The notes below the pieces were generated by a model, which was not told where the DNA came from, searched no databases, and saw nothing but the letters and a program-made list of their open reading frames with translations. A stretch of DNA of 44,793 nucleotides. It comes from CAWVWF01 sp963933885 (GTDB lineage: Bacteria > Bacteroidota > Bacteroidia > Flavobacteriales_C > GCA-002722245). The stretch's first letter is position 1, and the number at the start of each line of letters is the position of its first letter. The stretch spans positions 1 through 44,793 of the forward strand of contig CAWVWF010000008.1 of NCBI GenBank assembly GCA_963933885.1, read 5' to 3'. Below are positions 26,223 to 35,168 of this stretch, piece after piece. The translations under genes were made by a program, and so were the position numbers.

Positions 26223-27749
26223 ATGAACAACTTGAATAAACATAAACACATCTTTTTGTTAATTCTAATTCTCTTAGGATTTGGAACTACACAAGCCCAA
26301 ATGACTTGGGCTTTTGGTGAATACACTGGTAACGGTATTGCTTCAGCCTTAACTGGTGTTGGGTTTCAACCTGGAGCAGTTTTCATTAAGAGTGAAGGCG
26401 CAACAGAAGCAGTGATTGCTACTGATGACATGACTGCAGGAGATACTAAACCGATGGGATCCTCTAACACTGCTCATGAAACTGGACGAATAACCTCTTT
26501 AGATTCAGATGGATTTACTTTAGGAACAGACGCAGATGTAAACAGTGATGGTGTAGTTTATCAATGGATCGCTTTTTATGAAGAAAATGATATTTCGATT
26601 GGTACATACGCAGGTACAGGTGCATCAGTAGATGTTAATACACTTGGGTTTCAACCTGAAATGATTTGGCTTTGGGGAGATGGAACACAATCTGAAGAGA
26701 ATGCAGTATTGTATATGTCAACAAACGTTGGCGAAGCAGATAGATTTTCAGATGGAACTTTATCAAGTGGGAATATGTTAAATTCATTGGATGCGTCGGG
26801 GTTTAACACCTCATCAAATTCAAATTGGGGACCTACTCGTTCGGGTATTAACTACTACTATATTGGCTTTAATTCCGGTTCCGATATGGAATTGGGAGGT
26901 TGGACAAATGGAAGTGATGTAGATAATACGGATAAAGTATTATCTGGCGGTTGGCAGCCAGATCTAGTAATTACCAATGCCGGCATATCTGGTCTTAGGC
27001 CAATTTTCAAAACAGGTACAATGACAGGAGATGAATCATTAAGGTTTAATGCCACAACTGTCTATGCTAACGCAATTCAAGCAATTAATGTTGACGGTTT
27101 CCAAATAGGAACCCAGGATTTGGCACAAGATGAACACAATGCAATGGATTATATGGCGATGAAAGGAGGAACAGAACAAACAGTTTCACTTCCAATAGAA
27201 TTAATAAAGTTTGATGCGAGTTTACAAGATGATCAAGTTGTTATTACATGGACAACTGGGAGTGAACTTAACAATGACTTCTTTCAAGTGGAAAGAAGTA
27301 TAAATGGGATCGACTTTGAAATCATTGAAGTTGTTTCTGGAGCTGGTAACTCTCAAGATGTTATCAATTACATCTCGTATGATGTCTCTCCTCCAAGCGG
27401 AATAATTTATTACAGGATTCGCCAAATCGACTTTGATGGTCAAAATGAAGTATTTGATGTTAAGAGTGTATACAATGGAACGAGTGATCGTTCAGACTGG
27501 ATACATGCTACAGAATCAGGAAATCACAAATTGAATATTTTTGGTGATTTAGAAGGAACTTATGATGTTGTAATAATTGATGTTAACGGGAAAGTTGTTT
27601 TTAATAAAAGCTTTTTAACCACATCTCAAAACAAAACGTCAATGTTAATTACATTACCGCCGGATTTAAAAAATGCTGTCTATTTGGTAAATATTCAAAA
27701 CAATGGATACCAAAATTCAGGAAAGATTCTAATTAGAGATCTTAAGTAA
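26223..27749 (+). CDS. Secreted T9SS protein with DUF7483-like repeats
   Basis: The product is 508 residues from the ATG at 26223; a TTG three codons upstream is less likely. A signal peptide ends at about TQAQ. The N-terminal half has two or more similar beta units built around GVGFQPGAVFIKSEG and LGFQPEMIWLWGDG, resembling the DUF7483 jelly-roll type. A module LPIELIKFDASLQDDQVVITWTT follows, frequent in Bacteroidota surface proteins, and then a type A T9SS sorting domain ending SGKILIRDLK. It should be exported and anchored or released at the cell surface. The binding partner is unknown. Confidence 0.8.
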   Translation: MNNLNKHKHIFLLILILLGFGTTQAQMTWAFGEYTGNGIASALTGVGFQPGAVFIKSEGATEAVIATDDMTAGDTKPMGSSNTAHETGRITSLDSDGFTLGTDADVNSDGVVYQWIAFYEENDISIGTYAGTGASVDVNTLGFQPEMIWLWGDGTQSEENAVLYMSTNVGEADRFSDGTLSSGNMLNSLDASGFNTSSNSNWGPTRSGINYYYIGFNSGSDMELGGWTNGSDVDNTDKVLSGGWQPDLVITNAGISGLRPIFKTGTMTGDESLRFNATTVYANAIQAINVDGFQIGTQDLAQDEHNAMDYMAMKGGTEQTVSLPIELIKFDASLQDDQVVITWTTGSELNNDFFQVERSINGIDFEIIEVVSGAGNSQDVINYISYDVSPPSGIIYYRIRQIDFDGQNEVFDVKSVYNGTSDRSDWIHATESGNHKLNIFGDLEGTYDVVIIDVNGKVVFNKSFLTTSQNKTSMLITLPPDLKNAVYLVNIQNNGYQNSGKILIRDLK

Positions 27750-27755
27750 AAGTTC

Positions 27756-28697
27756 TTAATTCCAATCCAAAGCCTTTCTCTCCTCCCAATATGCTTTTGG
27801 GGAAACTGCAAGACTTTTTAATTCATCTATGTCCTTTAGCGATAATTCAAATTTAGATACATCTAGATTAGATACTAATTGATTAATAACAGATGCTCCA
27901 CTTAGCACTGAAAAAGGCTTTAAAGTATCTACACAAAACCTTAATGCTACCGCATCTACTCCAACCTTATACTTAACTGCTAAGGCTTCTAAAAGATGAT
28001 AAGTGCTTTTGTAATTCGGGAATTTTTCATTTGGAAAAACACGCCCATTTGCAAGCGCTTCTTTAATAATTACCTTTTTGCCTTTTAAAGTATTACTTAG
28101 TTTCAATAAATTTTGATCGAACACATTATAAGTCACTTGAAAGCTATCAAACAAAGGCTCATTATTAACTTCAATTGCAATTGCCTTTTCTATGATTTCA
28201 TTTTGATTATCACCACTCGTTGATAAACCAATATTGATTTTATATTCCTTTTTCAACTCATATAAGCGAGCCAAAACAGCTTCGTTAGTTAAAACGCCAG
28301 AATCTAATGTTGCCGAATGAATTTGGTAGATATTTAAATAAGGCAGGAACTGTTTAGATACTTCCCATTGCTCATTCAGTTTACTCAATGAATGTTCTTT
28401 TACTTCATGAACAGTTGCGGTAGGATCAAAATTGGCAACATAAGTATAGCCCCATTTGGTACTTATCTTAATATCCTTCGGTTGAAACTCAGCAATCCAT
28501 TCTAACAAGATTTGCTCTGCCATTCCATATCCTGGAGCAGTATCAAAGTGACGAACACCATTATTGTAAGCGGCTGTTAAAACGCTTTTTCCTTTTCTAG
28601 AAAATTCAGCCTTATCGAACTCCCCTTCAGAAACAGATCCTTTTATATTGATATATAAAGGTCTTCCAATTGCTGCAGTTCCTAATCCTATTGTCAT
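27756..28697 (-). CDS. Aldo/keto reductase
   Basis: The product is 313 residues with a TIM-barrel aldo/keto reductase pattern and the catalytic tetrad: Asp and Tyr in HFDTAPGYGMAE, Lys in KISTKWGY and His in IYQIHSAT. The late motif FSVLSGASVINQLVSNLD is the cofactor-binding region. It has no signal peptide and acts in the cytoplasm with NADPH, reducing carbonyls of sugars or similar compounds. It starts 15 bp after the GH16 gene stop, so it is likely cotranscribed with that secreted glucanase and may process a sugar product; that link is inferred. Confidence 0.9.
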   Translation of the reverse strand: MTIGLGTAAIGRPLYINIKGSVSEGEFDKAEFSRKGKSVLTAAYNNGVRHFDTAPGYGMAEQILLEWIAEFQPKDIKISTKWGYTYVANFDPTATVHEVKEHSLSKLNEQWEVSKQFLPYLNIYQIHSATLDSGVLTNEAVLARLYELKKEYKINIGLSTSGDNQNEIIEKAIAIEVNNEPLFDSFQVTYNVFDQNLLKLSNTLKGKKVIIKEALANGRVFPNEKFPNYKSTYHLLEALAVKYKVGVDAVALRFCVDTLKPFSVLSGASVINQLVSNLDVSKFELSLKDIDELKSLAVSPKAYWEERKALDWN

Positions 28698-28712
28698 AAT
28701 GTGAAAGATAAT

Positions 28713-29720
28713 CTAACGTTTAACAAACTTTTTAGTCGTTTTCTTATTTCCTGAATACAATTGTATGAAGTAAACTCCAGCAGGTACGTTGGATATATTA
28801 ATTGTTTTAGAATTCCCTAAAATAGTTTCTACTTTATGTCCAGTGATATCTAGCAACTCGATTTTATCAAAGTTCCCATTACGAATTGAGATAGTATTTG
28901 TAGCTGGATTAGGAAATATTTGAACGTCAGTAATTTTATTTTCGGAAATACCAGTTGGATTCCCTAGCTGATACACCCTTACATAATCAACCAACATTTT
29001 AGCAGGTAAACTATCATCATCAACTGTAAAACCAGGCCAATTTCCACCAACAGCCATGTTTAGTAAAATGAAGAATTCTTTATGAAATTCGGAAGTACCA
29101 TTCACTCCGTTTTCAATATTTACGATATGAAACTGAACCCCATCAATAAACCACTCAATTTTCAAACTATCCCATTCAATAGTATAAGTATGATACCCAC
29201 TAGCTGTTAATGAAGTTGAAGTACCATAATTAGCGTAACTGTTATTGTGATCTTGCCAATGAATTGTACCGTGAACATCAGATGTTTTATTCACATGTTC
29301 CATGATATCAATTTCACCACATTCAGGCCAACCAACTGAACTGATACTCTCCCCTAACATCCAAAATGCTGGCCAAGAGCCATCAAAACTTGGGATTGAA
29401 ATTCTTGATTCTACTTTCCCATACTTCCATGATTTAACACCTTGTGTTTTCATCCTAGCAGAAGTATAATCTGCTCCACCAAACGTTTCCTCCTTAGCTG
29501 TAATAACAAGCGCTCCATTTTCTATCGTAGCATTTTCTGCTCTATAGTATTGAAGCTCATTATTACCCCAACCAGAACTTCCTCTTCCCGTTTCAAAAAT
29601 CCAATCAGGTCCAATTGTAGTAGTGAATTCATCCGACCAAACCAATTGCCAATTTTGAGATTGAGCAAAAAATGATTGAATTGTAATCAATGAAAAAAGA
29701 AGATATTTAATGTGAGACAT
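28713..29720 (-). CDS. GH16 beta-glucanase (laminarinase-type), T9SS-secreted
   Basis: The product is 335 residues with a signal peptide (ending about FFAQSQ), a GH16 domain (about 25-250) and a T9SS sorting domain (about 260-335, VQIFPNPATNTISI ... KKFVKR). The active-site signature GEIDIMEH holds the nucleophile E136, D138 and acid/base E141; WPAFWMLGE and the VRVY end strand are also typical. The extra methionine in EIDIME places it in the beta-1,3-glucanase (laminarinase) type rather than the kappa-carrageenase type. It should degrade beta-1,3-glucan outside the cell. It is the first gene of a unit with the aldo/keto reductase. Confidence 0.93.
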   Translation of the reverse strand: MSHIKYLLFSLITIQSFFAQSQNWQLVWSDEFTTTIGPDWIFETGRGSSGWGNNELQYYRAENATIENGALVITAKEETFGGADYTSARMKTQGVKSWKYGKVESRISIPSFDGSWPAFWMLGESISSVGWPECGEIDIMEHVNKTSDVHGTIHWQDHNNSYANYGTSTSLTASGYHTYTIEWDSLKIEWFIDGVQFHIVNIENGVNGTSEFHKEFFILLNMAVGGNWPGFTVDDDSLPAKMLVDYVRVYQLGNPTGISENKITDVQIFPNPATNTISIRNGNFDKIELLDITGHKVETILGNSKTINISNVPAGVYFIQLYSGNKKTTKKFVKR

Positions 29721-29941
29721 ATAGCTTTATTTATAATAAATCTAAGCAATAATTTTAAAAGAAGTAACTGATAAGAAAACTAAAATTCTTGTAGTTTTGC
29801 TAGATGAAATTAATTATTCCTTGTACTTCCCGTATCATTGAATATATTATAAAAAATCTGTTTATTAATTCTTGAGAACAATACACTGAATAATTTCGTA
29901 GCCAAATAACGACATTCATTTAGTTTAAAATAAAATACAAA

Positions 29942-30313
29942 ATGGGATCTCATCCAATAAATCTCGGACTACGTTTTTTACTTGAACTCGCAGCACTTAT
30001 CTCTATAGGAATGTGGGGCTGGAAACAAAGCCCATCATCAATAATACAATTTTCTTTAGCAATTTTCCTTCCTGTAATTGCAGCTGCAATATGGGGAATA
30101 TTCGCTGTGCCTGACGATCCAAGTAGATCTGGCTCAGCCCCTATTCCAACTCTTGGGTTTATTAGGCTTTTAATAGAATTCACAATTTTCACTGTTGCTT
30201 TCTTTGCACTTCAAAACTTAGGTCATGAAAAGACAAGTTGGGTTCTTGGAATATTAACTATCATTCATTATTCCATATCCTATGATAGGATTATTTGGTT
30301 ACTAGAACAATAA
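29942..30313 (+). CDS. YrdB-family membrane protein (DUF2568)
   Basis: The product is 123 residues with four hydrophobic segments. The family pattern is clear: NLGLRFLLELAALI at the start, WGIFAVPDDPSRSGSAPIPT in the middle, and the LRLLIEF-like FIRLLIEFTIFTVA afterwards. The biochemical function of YrdB/DUF2568 is unknown. It stands alone, divergent from the GH16 gene and convergent with the sulfatase. Confidence 0.85.
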   Translation: MGSHPINLGLRFLLELAALISIGMWGWKQSPSSIIQFSLAIFLPVIAAAIWGIFAVPDDPSRSGSAPIPTLGFIRLLIEFTIFTVAFFALQNLGHEKTSWVLGILTIIHYSISYDRIIWLLEQ

Positions 30314-30358
30314 TCGAAACACCAGACTTAAATTATCGTTTCAATACCTTAATCACAA

Positions 30359-30392
30359 ACTCGCGCGCATGTTCCGAAGGACATGCGCGAGT
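30359..30392. terminator. GC-rich hairpin between convergent YrdB and sulfatase genes
   Basis: ACTCGCGC(GC)ATGTTCC / GGACATGCGCGAGT forms a strong stem with a two-base bulge and a three-base loop (GAA). In an AT-rich genome this is striking. It sits between the stops of convergent genes and probably terminates both. The loop region CATGTTCCGNAGGACATG also occurs in the 41616-41862 element, so the hairpin may belong to a dispersed repeat family. Confidence 0.6.
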
Positions 30393-30401
30393 GGAATAAA
30401 T

Positions 30402-32015
30402 TCATTTTTTCACTACCTTAATAACTTGCGTTGAAAGTGCTGTTTTAACCTCAACAAAAAGTACTTGATTTGCATAATTTTGTAAATCCACTTTTATCAA
30501 ATTTTGGTTTTCAACAGCTTTAGCATTTAATGTTAAACCATGAATTGTAGTTACTTTTATTGATGTAATGTTTGAATTCTCAGCCTTAATCATGATTTGA
30601 TTAGAAGCTGGATTTGGATAGATTTCAACCCCTGAAATATTACTTAATTCTTCAGAACCAACAGCACAAGCTGAGCAATTTGTTCCTCCACAATCTATAG
30701 ATGTTTCATCTCCATTTTTGATTCCATCGTTACAAGACCAACTGTTAATTCTTTCTGATGCTTCTAATTTCAACTCATTATAAATGTTTTGTTCGTCAAC
30801 TGTTAAACTATTATCTAGAATATTAATTAACTCGAATGTATCTGTTTTTACATCAAAGAACTCTTCCGTATTATCGCTATATACAATCAACTTATATTGA
30901 TCATCTCTAATTGTATATCCCTCAACCGTGAAAGTTCCTCCATTCGCATCCAATTCAGTAAAATTGTACTTTCTAGTATCCGCTGAAGTTCCTGTTAACA
31001 AGTGGTTGAAACTATAACTATTGTAAACCCCACCTTCGAGATCCTCTCCTAACATTTCTAAAACAGAAGCATATACATCAATCACGTTTATTAAAGAAGA
31101 ATCAGCTTCTCCAATTCTTGTAACACCTTTACCTGAAATAAACATTGGTACATGAACTCCACCTTGGTATAAAGTTTCCTTACCTCTACCAGATGGAAAT
31201 GCTTGTAAAACTTGTCCCGGTGTTCCATTATCTCCAAGAAAAATAAAGGTTGTATTGGCTTTTTGAATTGGTGTTAGAGAATCGATAAAACGACCAATTT
31301 CATAATCCATCGACTCTATCATCGCTCTATATTTCCCTGCATTATTATTCACTTGTCCGCCCGAATACATGTGTGCTGGTGGTGCATGAAATGGAGAATG
31401 AGGAGCAATATGCGCTAACCATAAAAACCATGGATCACTAGATGAGTTAACCCAATTTAAAGCATCATCAGTAAAATAAGAAGTTGCGTACTCAGTACAA
31501 GTTGTTGTAACATCATTTTCTGTTTTCTCCCAATCATCATAAGCATTCCATTGAGCAGCGAGTACTCCTGTATAATGATCCCACTCATGCTCTTTCGGAT
31601 GTAACTCATTAGTAGGTTGTGATATATGCCATTTTCCTACAACAGCAGTTTTATAACTTGGGTCAAATGCTTTAATAGCTTTCCCTAAAGAAATATGATC
31701 TGTATCTAAATTACCTGGTGCTGTTTTAACACCTGTTTTACTTCCATACTTCCCACTCATCATTCCTGCACGAGTTGGTGTACATACTGGTGAAGCCCAA
31801 GCGTTCATGAATTTCAATCCAGATAAACGCATACTATCTAGATGTGGTGTTATTGCTTGGTTTGCATTAACGCCGAAACCATTTAGTGCATCAACACCTA
31901 AATCATCAGCTATAATTAAAACAATGTTGTGATTTTGAGCAGTGACTTCTCCTAAAAAGCCACCACTCAATACCAATATTGTTAAAATTGAAATATATAC
32001 TTTATTAAAACCCAT
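30402..32015 (-). CDS. Secreted sulfatase with T9SS sorting domain
   Basis: The product is 537 residues from the chosen ATG (32013-32015), which begins a normal signal peptide (MGFNKVYISILTILVLSG...). An ATG 12 codons earlier would add a charged leader and lengthen the overlap with the upstream gene. The sulfatase domain has the metal-binding start LIIADDLG, the formylglycine site CTPTR (C78) in ASPVCTPTRAG, and KWHISQ. A cysteine-rich linker (DGIKNGDETSIDCGGTNCSAC) and a T9SS domain end the protein. It should cleave sulfate esters at the surface once C78 is converted. It is the last gene of the MbnP-MbnH-YHYH operon and overlaps the YHYH gene by 11 bp. Confidence 0.92.
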   Translation of the reverse strand: MGFNKVYISILTILVLSGGFLGEVTAQNHNIVLIIADDLGVDALNGFGVNANQAITPHLDSMRLSGLKFMNAWASPVCTPTRAGMMSGKYGSKTGVKTAPGNLDTDHISLGKAIKAFDPSYKTAVVGKWHISQPTNELHPKEHEWDHYTGVLAAQWNAYDDWEKTENDVTTTCTEYATSYFTDDALNWVNSSSDPWFLWLAHIAPHSPFHAPPAHMYSGGQVNNNAGKYRAMIESMDYEIGRFIDSLTPIQKANTTFIFLGDNGTPGQVLQAFPSGRGKETLYQGGVHVPMFISGKGVTRIGEADSSLINVIDVYASVLEMLGEDLEGGVYNSYSFNHLLTGTSADTRKYNFTELDANGGTFTVEGYTIRDDQYKLIVYSDNTEEFFDVKTDTFELINILDNSLTVDEQNIYNELKLEASERINSWSCNDGIKNGDETSIDCGGTNCSACAVGSEELSNISGVEIYPNPASNQIMIKAENSNITSIKVTTIHGLTLNAKAVENQNLIKVDLQNYANQVLFVEVKTALSTQVIKVVKK

Positions 32016-33282
32016 CGTTAAATACAATTTTTTGAACGCTCTTTGAACCATTTACAGTTACAGATAACCAATATACACCAGTATTTAAATATGGCGCTTC
32101 AACTTGCACTTTATTTACAACAGATCCTTTTGGAAAAGTTTTGTAAACCAATGTTCTACCTTGGTAGTCAATAATCTCTACAATCATATCAGTACTAATA
32201 TTAGCAACTTCAAATTTCACTAACTGATCTATAACTGGGTTTGGATAAACGTTAATTTCTCCTAGATTAATTTCCTTCGGAACACTTGTAATATTAGGAA
32301 CATAATTCACTGCACTTCCAGGAATAGTGTTACTTCCACCTTGAGGTCCTGCATTTCCATTTTGTACAGTTCCATAATATGTTGGACCTACTACAAATGG
32401 GTAATACGGATCACCATTATCTTCAGTAGTTACGAAGTATGCATAAATTCCATTTGGATATTCTGGCGTCTCACAATATCTTCCATTGTGCTCATCTAAG
32501 TCTCCATAACCGATTGTGTATTCGTAATCTTCACAGAAGTCACCAGCTGTATACTGACTCATTGTTGGTCCTCCAGATCTTGTTGAACTCGTTGTTAACT
32601 TATAACTACTCTTCATTCTTTTAATAGCTCCAGTTCCATCGGTACCAGTATATGCAAAAGCACCGTAAATTGGAAAACCATCAAATGCATATCCTATAAT
32701 TGGTGAATGCACTGTAGTTGCTGTATAATCATAAACACATTTTGGGTTTACGTGATTGTGGTAACTTCCACTCCCATCAGAATGCCCTAAACAAGCATCA
32801 AAACTTTGTGCTTCATATACATATGCATTTCTATTCCAAGTACCTACTCCACCTGCTTTCATTACATTATTAGCATCATCCCAGTAATATCCATCCATTG
32901 GATTGTAAACACCTATTCCATTAATAAAAGCACCTAAACTTCCTAGTGAAGTTGCTTTTGCATTTCCTGTATTCTCAGCAGGGTTTAATGTTATTTTCCA
33001 TACTCTACCTTGAGCTTCTGGAACATTTGGATTAGACCAAGGACCTACGTCATAGCTCGGAACACCTTCAGTTGTAACGTATACATCTGTAGCGGTATAA
33101 TCTATAGATTGAATATCTGCATCAATAGATCCGTATACTGCTGGAGCACATCCAGAACAATTATATCCTGTAGTATTATCAGTATTTATCACCCATGCAG
33201 TTACTGCAGGGGATTGGCTCATTCCAACGCTACTAAGTAGCAAGGAAGCTAATCCGAGTTTGATACTTTTTAAGTTCTTCAT
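32005..33282 (-). CDS. YHYH-domain protein with T9SS sorting domain
   Basis: The product is 425 residues with a signal peptide (to about residue 22). The YHYH core is GSYHNHVNPKCVYD (YHNH at 174-177), followed by PIIGYAFDGFPIYGAF, the pattern that defines the family. A T9SS domain (about 345-425, INVYPNPVIDQLV) ends the protein. The family has no established activity; its histidine-rich core suggests metal binding. It lies 18 bp downstream of the di-heme peroxidase and overlaps the sulfatase, so all four genes form one operon. The link to a copper- or metal-related MbnP/MbnH pair is worth noting. Confidence 0.88.
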   Translation of the reverse strand: MKNLKSIKLGLASLLLSSVGMSQSPAVTAWVINTDNTTGYNCSGCAPAVYGSIDADIQSIDYTATDVYVTTEGVPSYDVGPWSNPNVPEAQGRVWKITLNPAENTGNAKATSLGSLGAFINGIGVYNPMDGYYWDDANNVMKAGGVGTWNRNAYVYEAQSFDACLGHSDGSGSYHNHVNPKCVYDYTATTVHSPIIGYAFDGFPIYGAFAYTGTDGTGAIKRMKSSYKLTTSSTRSGGPTMSQYTAGDFCEDYEYTIGYGDLDEHNGRYCETPEYPNGIYAYFVTTEDNGDPYYPFVVGPTYYGTVQNGNAGPQGGSNTIPGSAVNYVPNITSVPKEINLGEINVYPNPVIDQLVKFEVANISTDMIVEIIDYQGRTLVYKTFPKGSVVNKVQVEAPYLNTGVYWLSVTVNGSKSVQKIVFNDGF

Positions 33283-33299
33283 AATTAGTTGGTTTTGGT

Positions 33300-34304
33300 T
33301 TATCTAAAGTTAATGTTGTACAAAAATGATTTATCAGTTAGGGTTTTTAAAAATGCTACGATTTGAATTTGTTCTTCTCTACTCAATTTCAAGTTTCCTT
33401 TTAAGTGATTTGATAATGAGTTCCTGTCTGTTATTGAAGTTGTATAATGCTTCATTACATCCTTCAAAGTATTCACTCTACCATCATGGAAGTAAGGTGC
33501 TGAATTCGCTATATTTCGGAGTGTTGGTACTTTAAACTTAAAGGAATCTGTTGCTTCTTTTGTGATTTCATATCGTCCTAAATCATTCAGATCCTTATCT
33601 ACTGATAATCCATTATCCTCAAATCCATTGTTTGTAAACAGAGGTTGTGTATGACAAGAATTACAGTTGTTTAAAAACAATTGATACCCTTTTTCTTCTT
33701 TTGGAGAAAACTGAACACCTGGTTCTTTTCTATAAATTGAATCATACTTAGATTCAAAAGAGGTTAGGGATAAAGTAAACTGAGCTAGTGCTTTTAGTAG
33801 TTTTTGAGAGTTAATTACTGAATCGCCGAAAGCATTATAAAACGATGCTCGATATTCTTTTGAAGAATTTAAGTATTCCACTACACTTAGTAAATCATTA
33901 TCCATCTCAACGTGATGTGTGATTGGCGTGATCGCTTGAACTTCTATATTGTTACTTCCTCCATCCCAATTAAAGGATTTGTTCCATGCTAAATTTATTA
34001 AACTACTTGAATTCCTCGTTCCGATTCGTCCTTTTATTCCGTGACTCAAACTATGATCGGCATGCGTAAATCCCGTGAAGGATAAGTGACAACTTGAGCA
34101 TGCTATTGTATTGTCGGCTGATAACTTAGGATCATTAAACAGTTTCCTTCCTAAGGCAAAACCTTCTTGTGTTCTTGGATTTTTTTCGAAATCATAAGCA
34201 GGTACTGGCCAATTATCCGGATATGAAAAAGGAACTACCTTAGAAGTGGTGAACGCACCTGAGAAAACCATAATTACACAGGTTATGATCACTAACTTTC
34301 TCAT
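33300..34304 (-). CDS. Di-heme cytochrome c peroxidase, MbnH/MauG-like
   Basis: The product is 334 residues from the ATG at 34302-34304, which overlaps the upstream gene by 4 bp (ATGA). An ATG five codons earlier is possible. A signal peptide is followed by two c-type heme sites: CSSCH (69-73) and CNSCH (214-218). Surrounding motifs such as GRKLFNDPKLSADN and FKVPTLRNIANSAPYFHDGR are typical of the CcpA/MauG/MbnH family. It acts in the periplasm. Immediately after an MbnP-like gene, it is best read as MbnH, which oxidises a tryptophan in MbnP during copper-related maturation in methanotrophs; that role is transferred by context. Confidence 0.9.
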   Translation of the reverse strand: MRKLVIITCVIMVFSGAFTTSKVVPFSYPDNWPVPAYDFEKNPRTQEGFALGRKLFNDPKLSADNTIACSSCHLSFTGFTHADHSLSHGIKGRIGTRNSSSLINLAWNKSFNWDGGSNNIEVQAITPITHHVEMDNDLLSVVEYLNSSKEYRASFYNAFGDSVINSQKLLKALAQFTLSLTSFESKYDSIYRKEPGVQFSPKEEKGYQLFLNNCNSCHTQPLFTNNGFEDNGLSVDKDLNDLGRYEITKEATDSFKFKVPTLRNIANSAPYFHDGRVNTLKDVMKHYTTSITDRNSLSNHLKGNLKLSREEQIQIVAFLKTLTDKSFLYNINFR

Positions 34305-34984
34305 TTCACCTGAAAACATTTCGTGAATAAATCTGCAATTTTAACTGCATCTTGAGAAACTGTTGTTATTGAATTCAATTCGGAAAGCCTTACGTCATTG
34401 AAGAATAACGAAAGGTCTACCTCAATTTTAGAATCTTGCTTGAAATCCTTAAGTACCACATTTCTTAATGTTTTCTTAGGAAATTCAAAACCTCCAATAT
34501 GAAATTGAAATTTATTTTTCAGGGTATTACAAGAACTGCTTTCTCCTTCTAATTTAAAATTAACATATCCACTGTGCCAGGCCCAATACATTCCTAAGCC
34601 TGGATCTAAATCTCCATCGAGTGCTCCAGAAGTGTTGGTAACTGAATCAATCCCAACGTTAAAAGAAATGTCTTGACTTAATATTCCAAGCGATGGTTGC
34701 CAAGCAATAGTAGCCGTGGTAATTGAGTCTGAATACTTTAACAAATGAAAACTATTTTTCTCTCTCTCTACTTCCCCGTCTTTTTTAACAACTTGAAACG
34801 ATGACAAATAGATGTAGAATTTATCTAATCTTAATGTATCATCTTGGGATGAAATATATAAGGAATCAAAAACAAATGGTTCTCCTTTCCAAGTAATGGA
34901 AACAGGAATCTCTTCTTTAGAAAAAAGAGACAAGCTTGTAAAAGCTAATATTAATAAGACTAAATTTCTATGCAAACCTCTCAT
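34301..34984 (-). CDS. MbnP-like metal-binding protein
   Basis: The product is 227 residues from the ATG at 34982-34984; a GTG three codons upstream is the only earlier option. A signal peptide is followed by the MbnP family pattern: VSITWKGEPFVFDS, DKFYIYLSSFQV, and above all DGDLDPGLGMYWAWHSGYVNF (MYWAWHSGY at about 132-140). In the characterised system MbnP binds copper after tryptophan oxidation by MbnH. Several Trp and His residues are conserved-looking here. It is the first gene of a four-gene operon. No TonB-dependent receptor (MbnT) is beside it, so copper uptake through methanobactin is not implied. Confidence 0.87.
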   Translation of the reverse strand: MRGLHRNLVLLILAFTSLSLFSKEEIPVSITWKGEPFVFDSLYISSQDDTLRLDKFYIYLSSFQVVKKDGEVEREKNSFHLLKYSDSITTATIAWQPSLGILSQDISFNVGIDSVTNTSGALDGDLDPGLGMYWAWHSGYVNFKLEGESSSCNTLKNKFQFHIGGFEFPKKTLRNVVLKDFKQDSKIEVDLSLFFNDVRLSELNSITTVSQDAVKIADLFTKCFQVK

Positions 34985-35168
34985 AAACTGCACGATAAAA
35001 GCCCTTTTTTATAAAGACAATCCACAAGTATTTAGACTCTATTAATTCGAAAAGGTTTAATCCTTTTTTTAAAAAATATTTCTAATTATAATCGTGGGCA
35101 GACATCATTTATAAATGAACATATTTACCGCTATATATAATAAGGTTTAACTTTTAGAAAACCCTACT

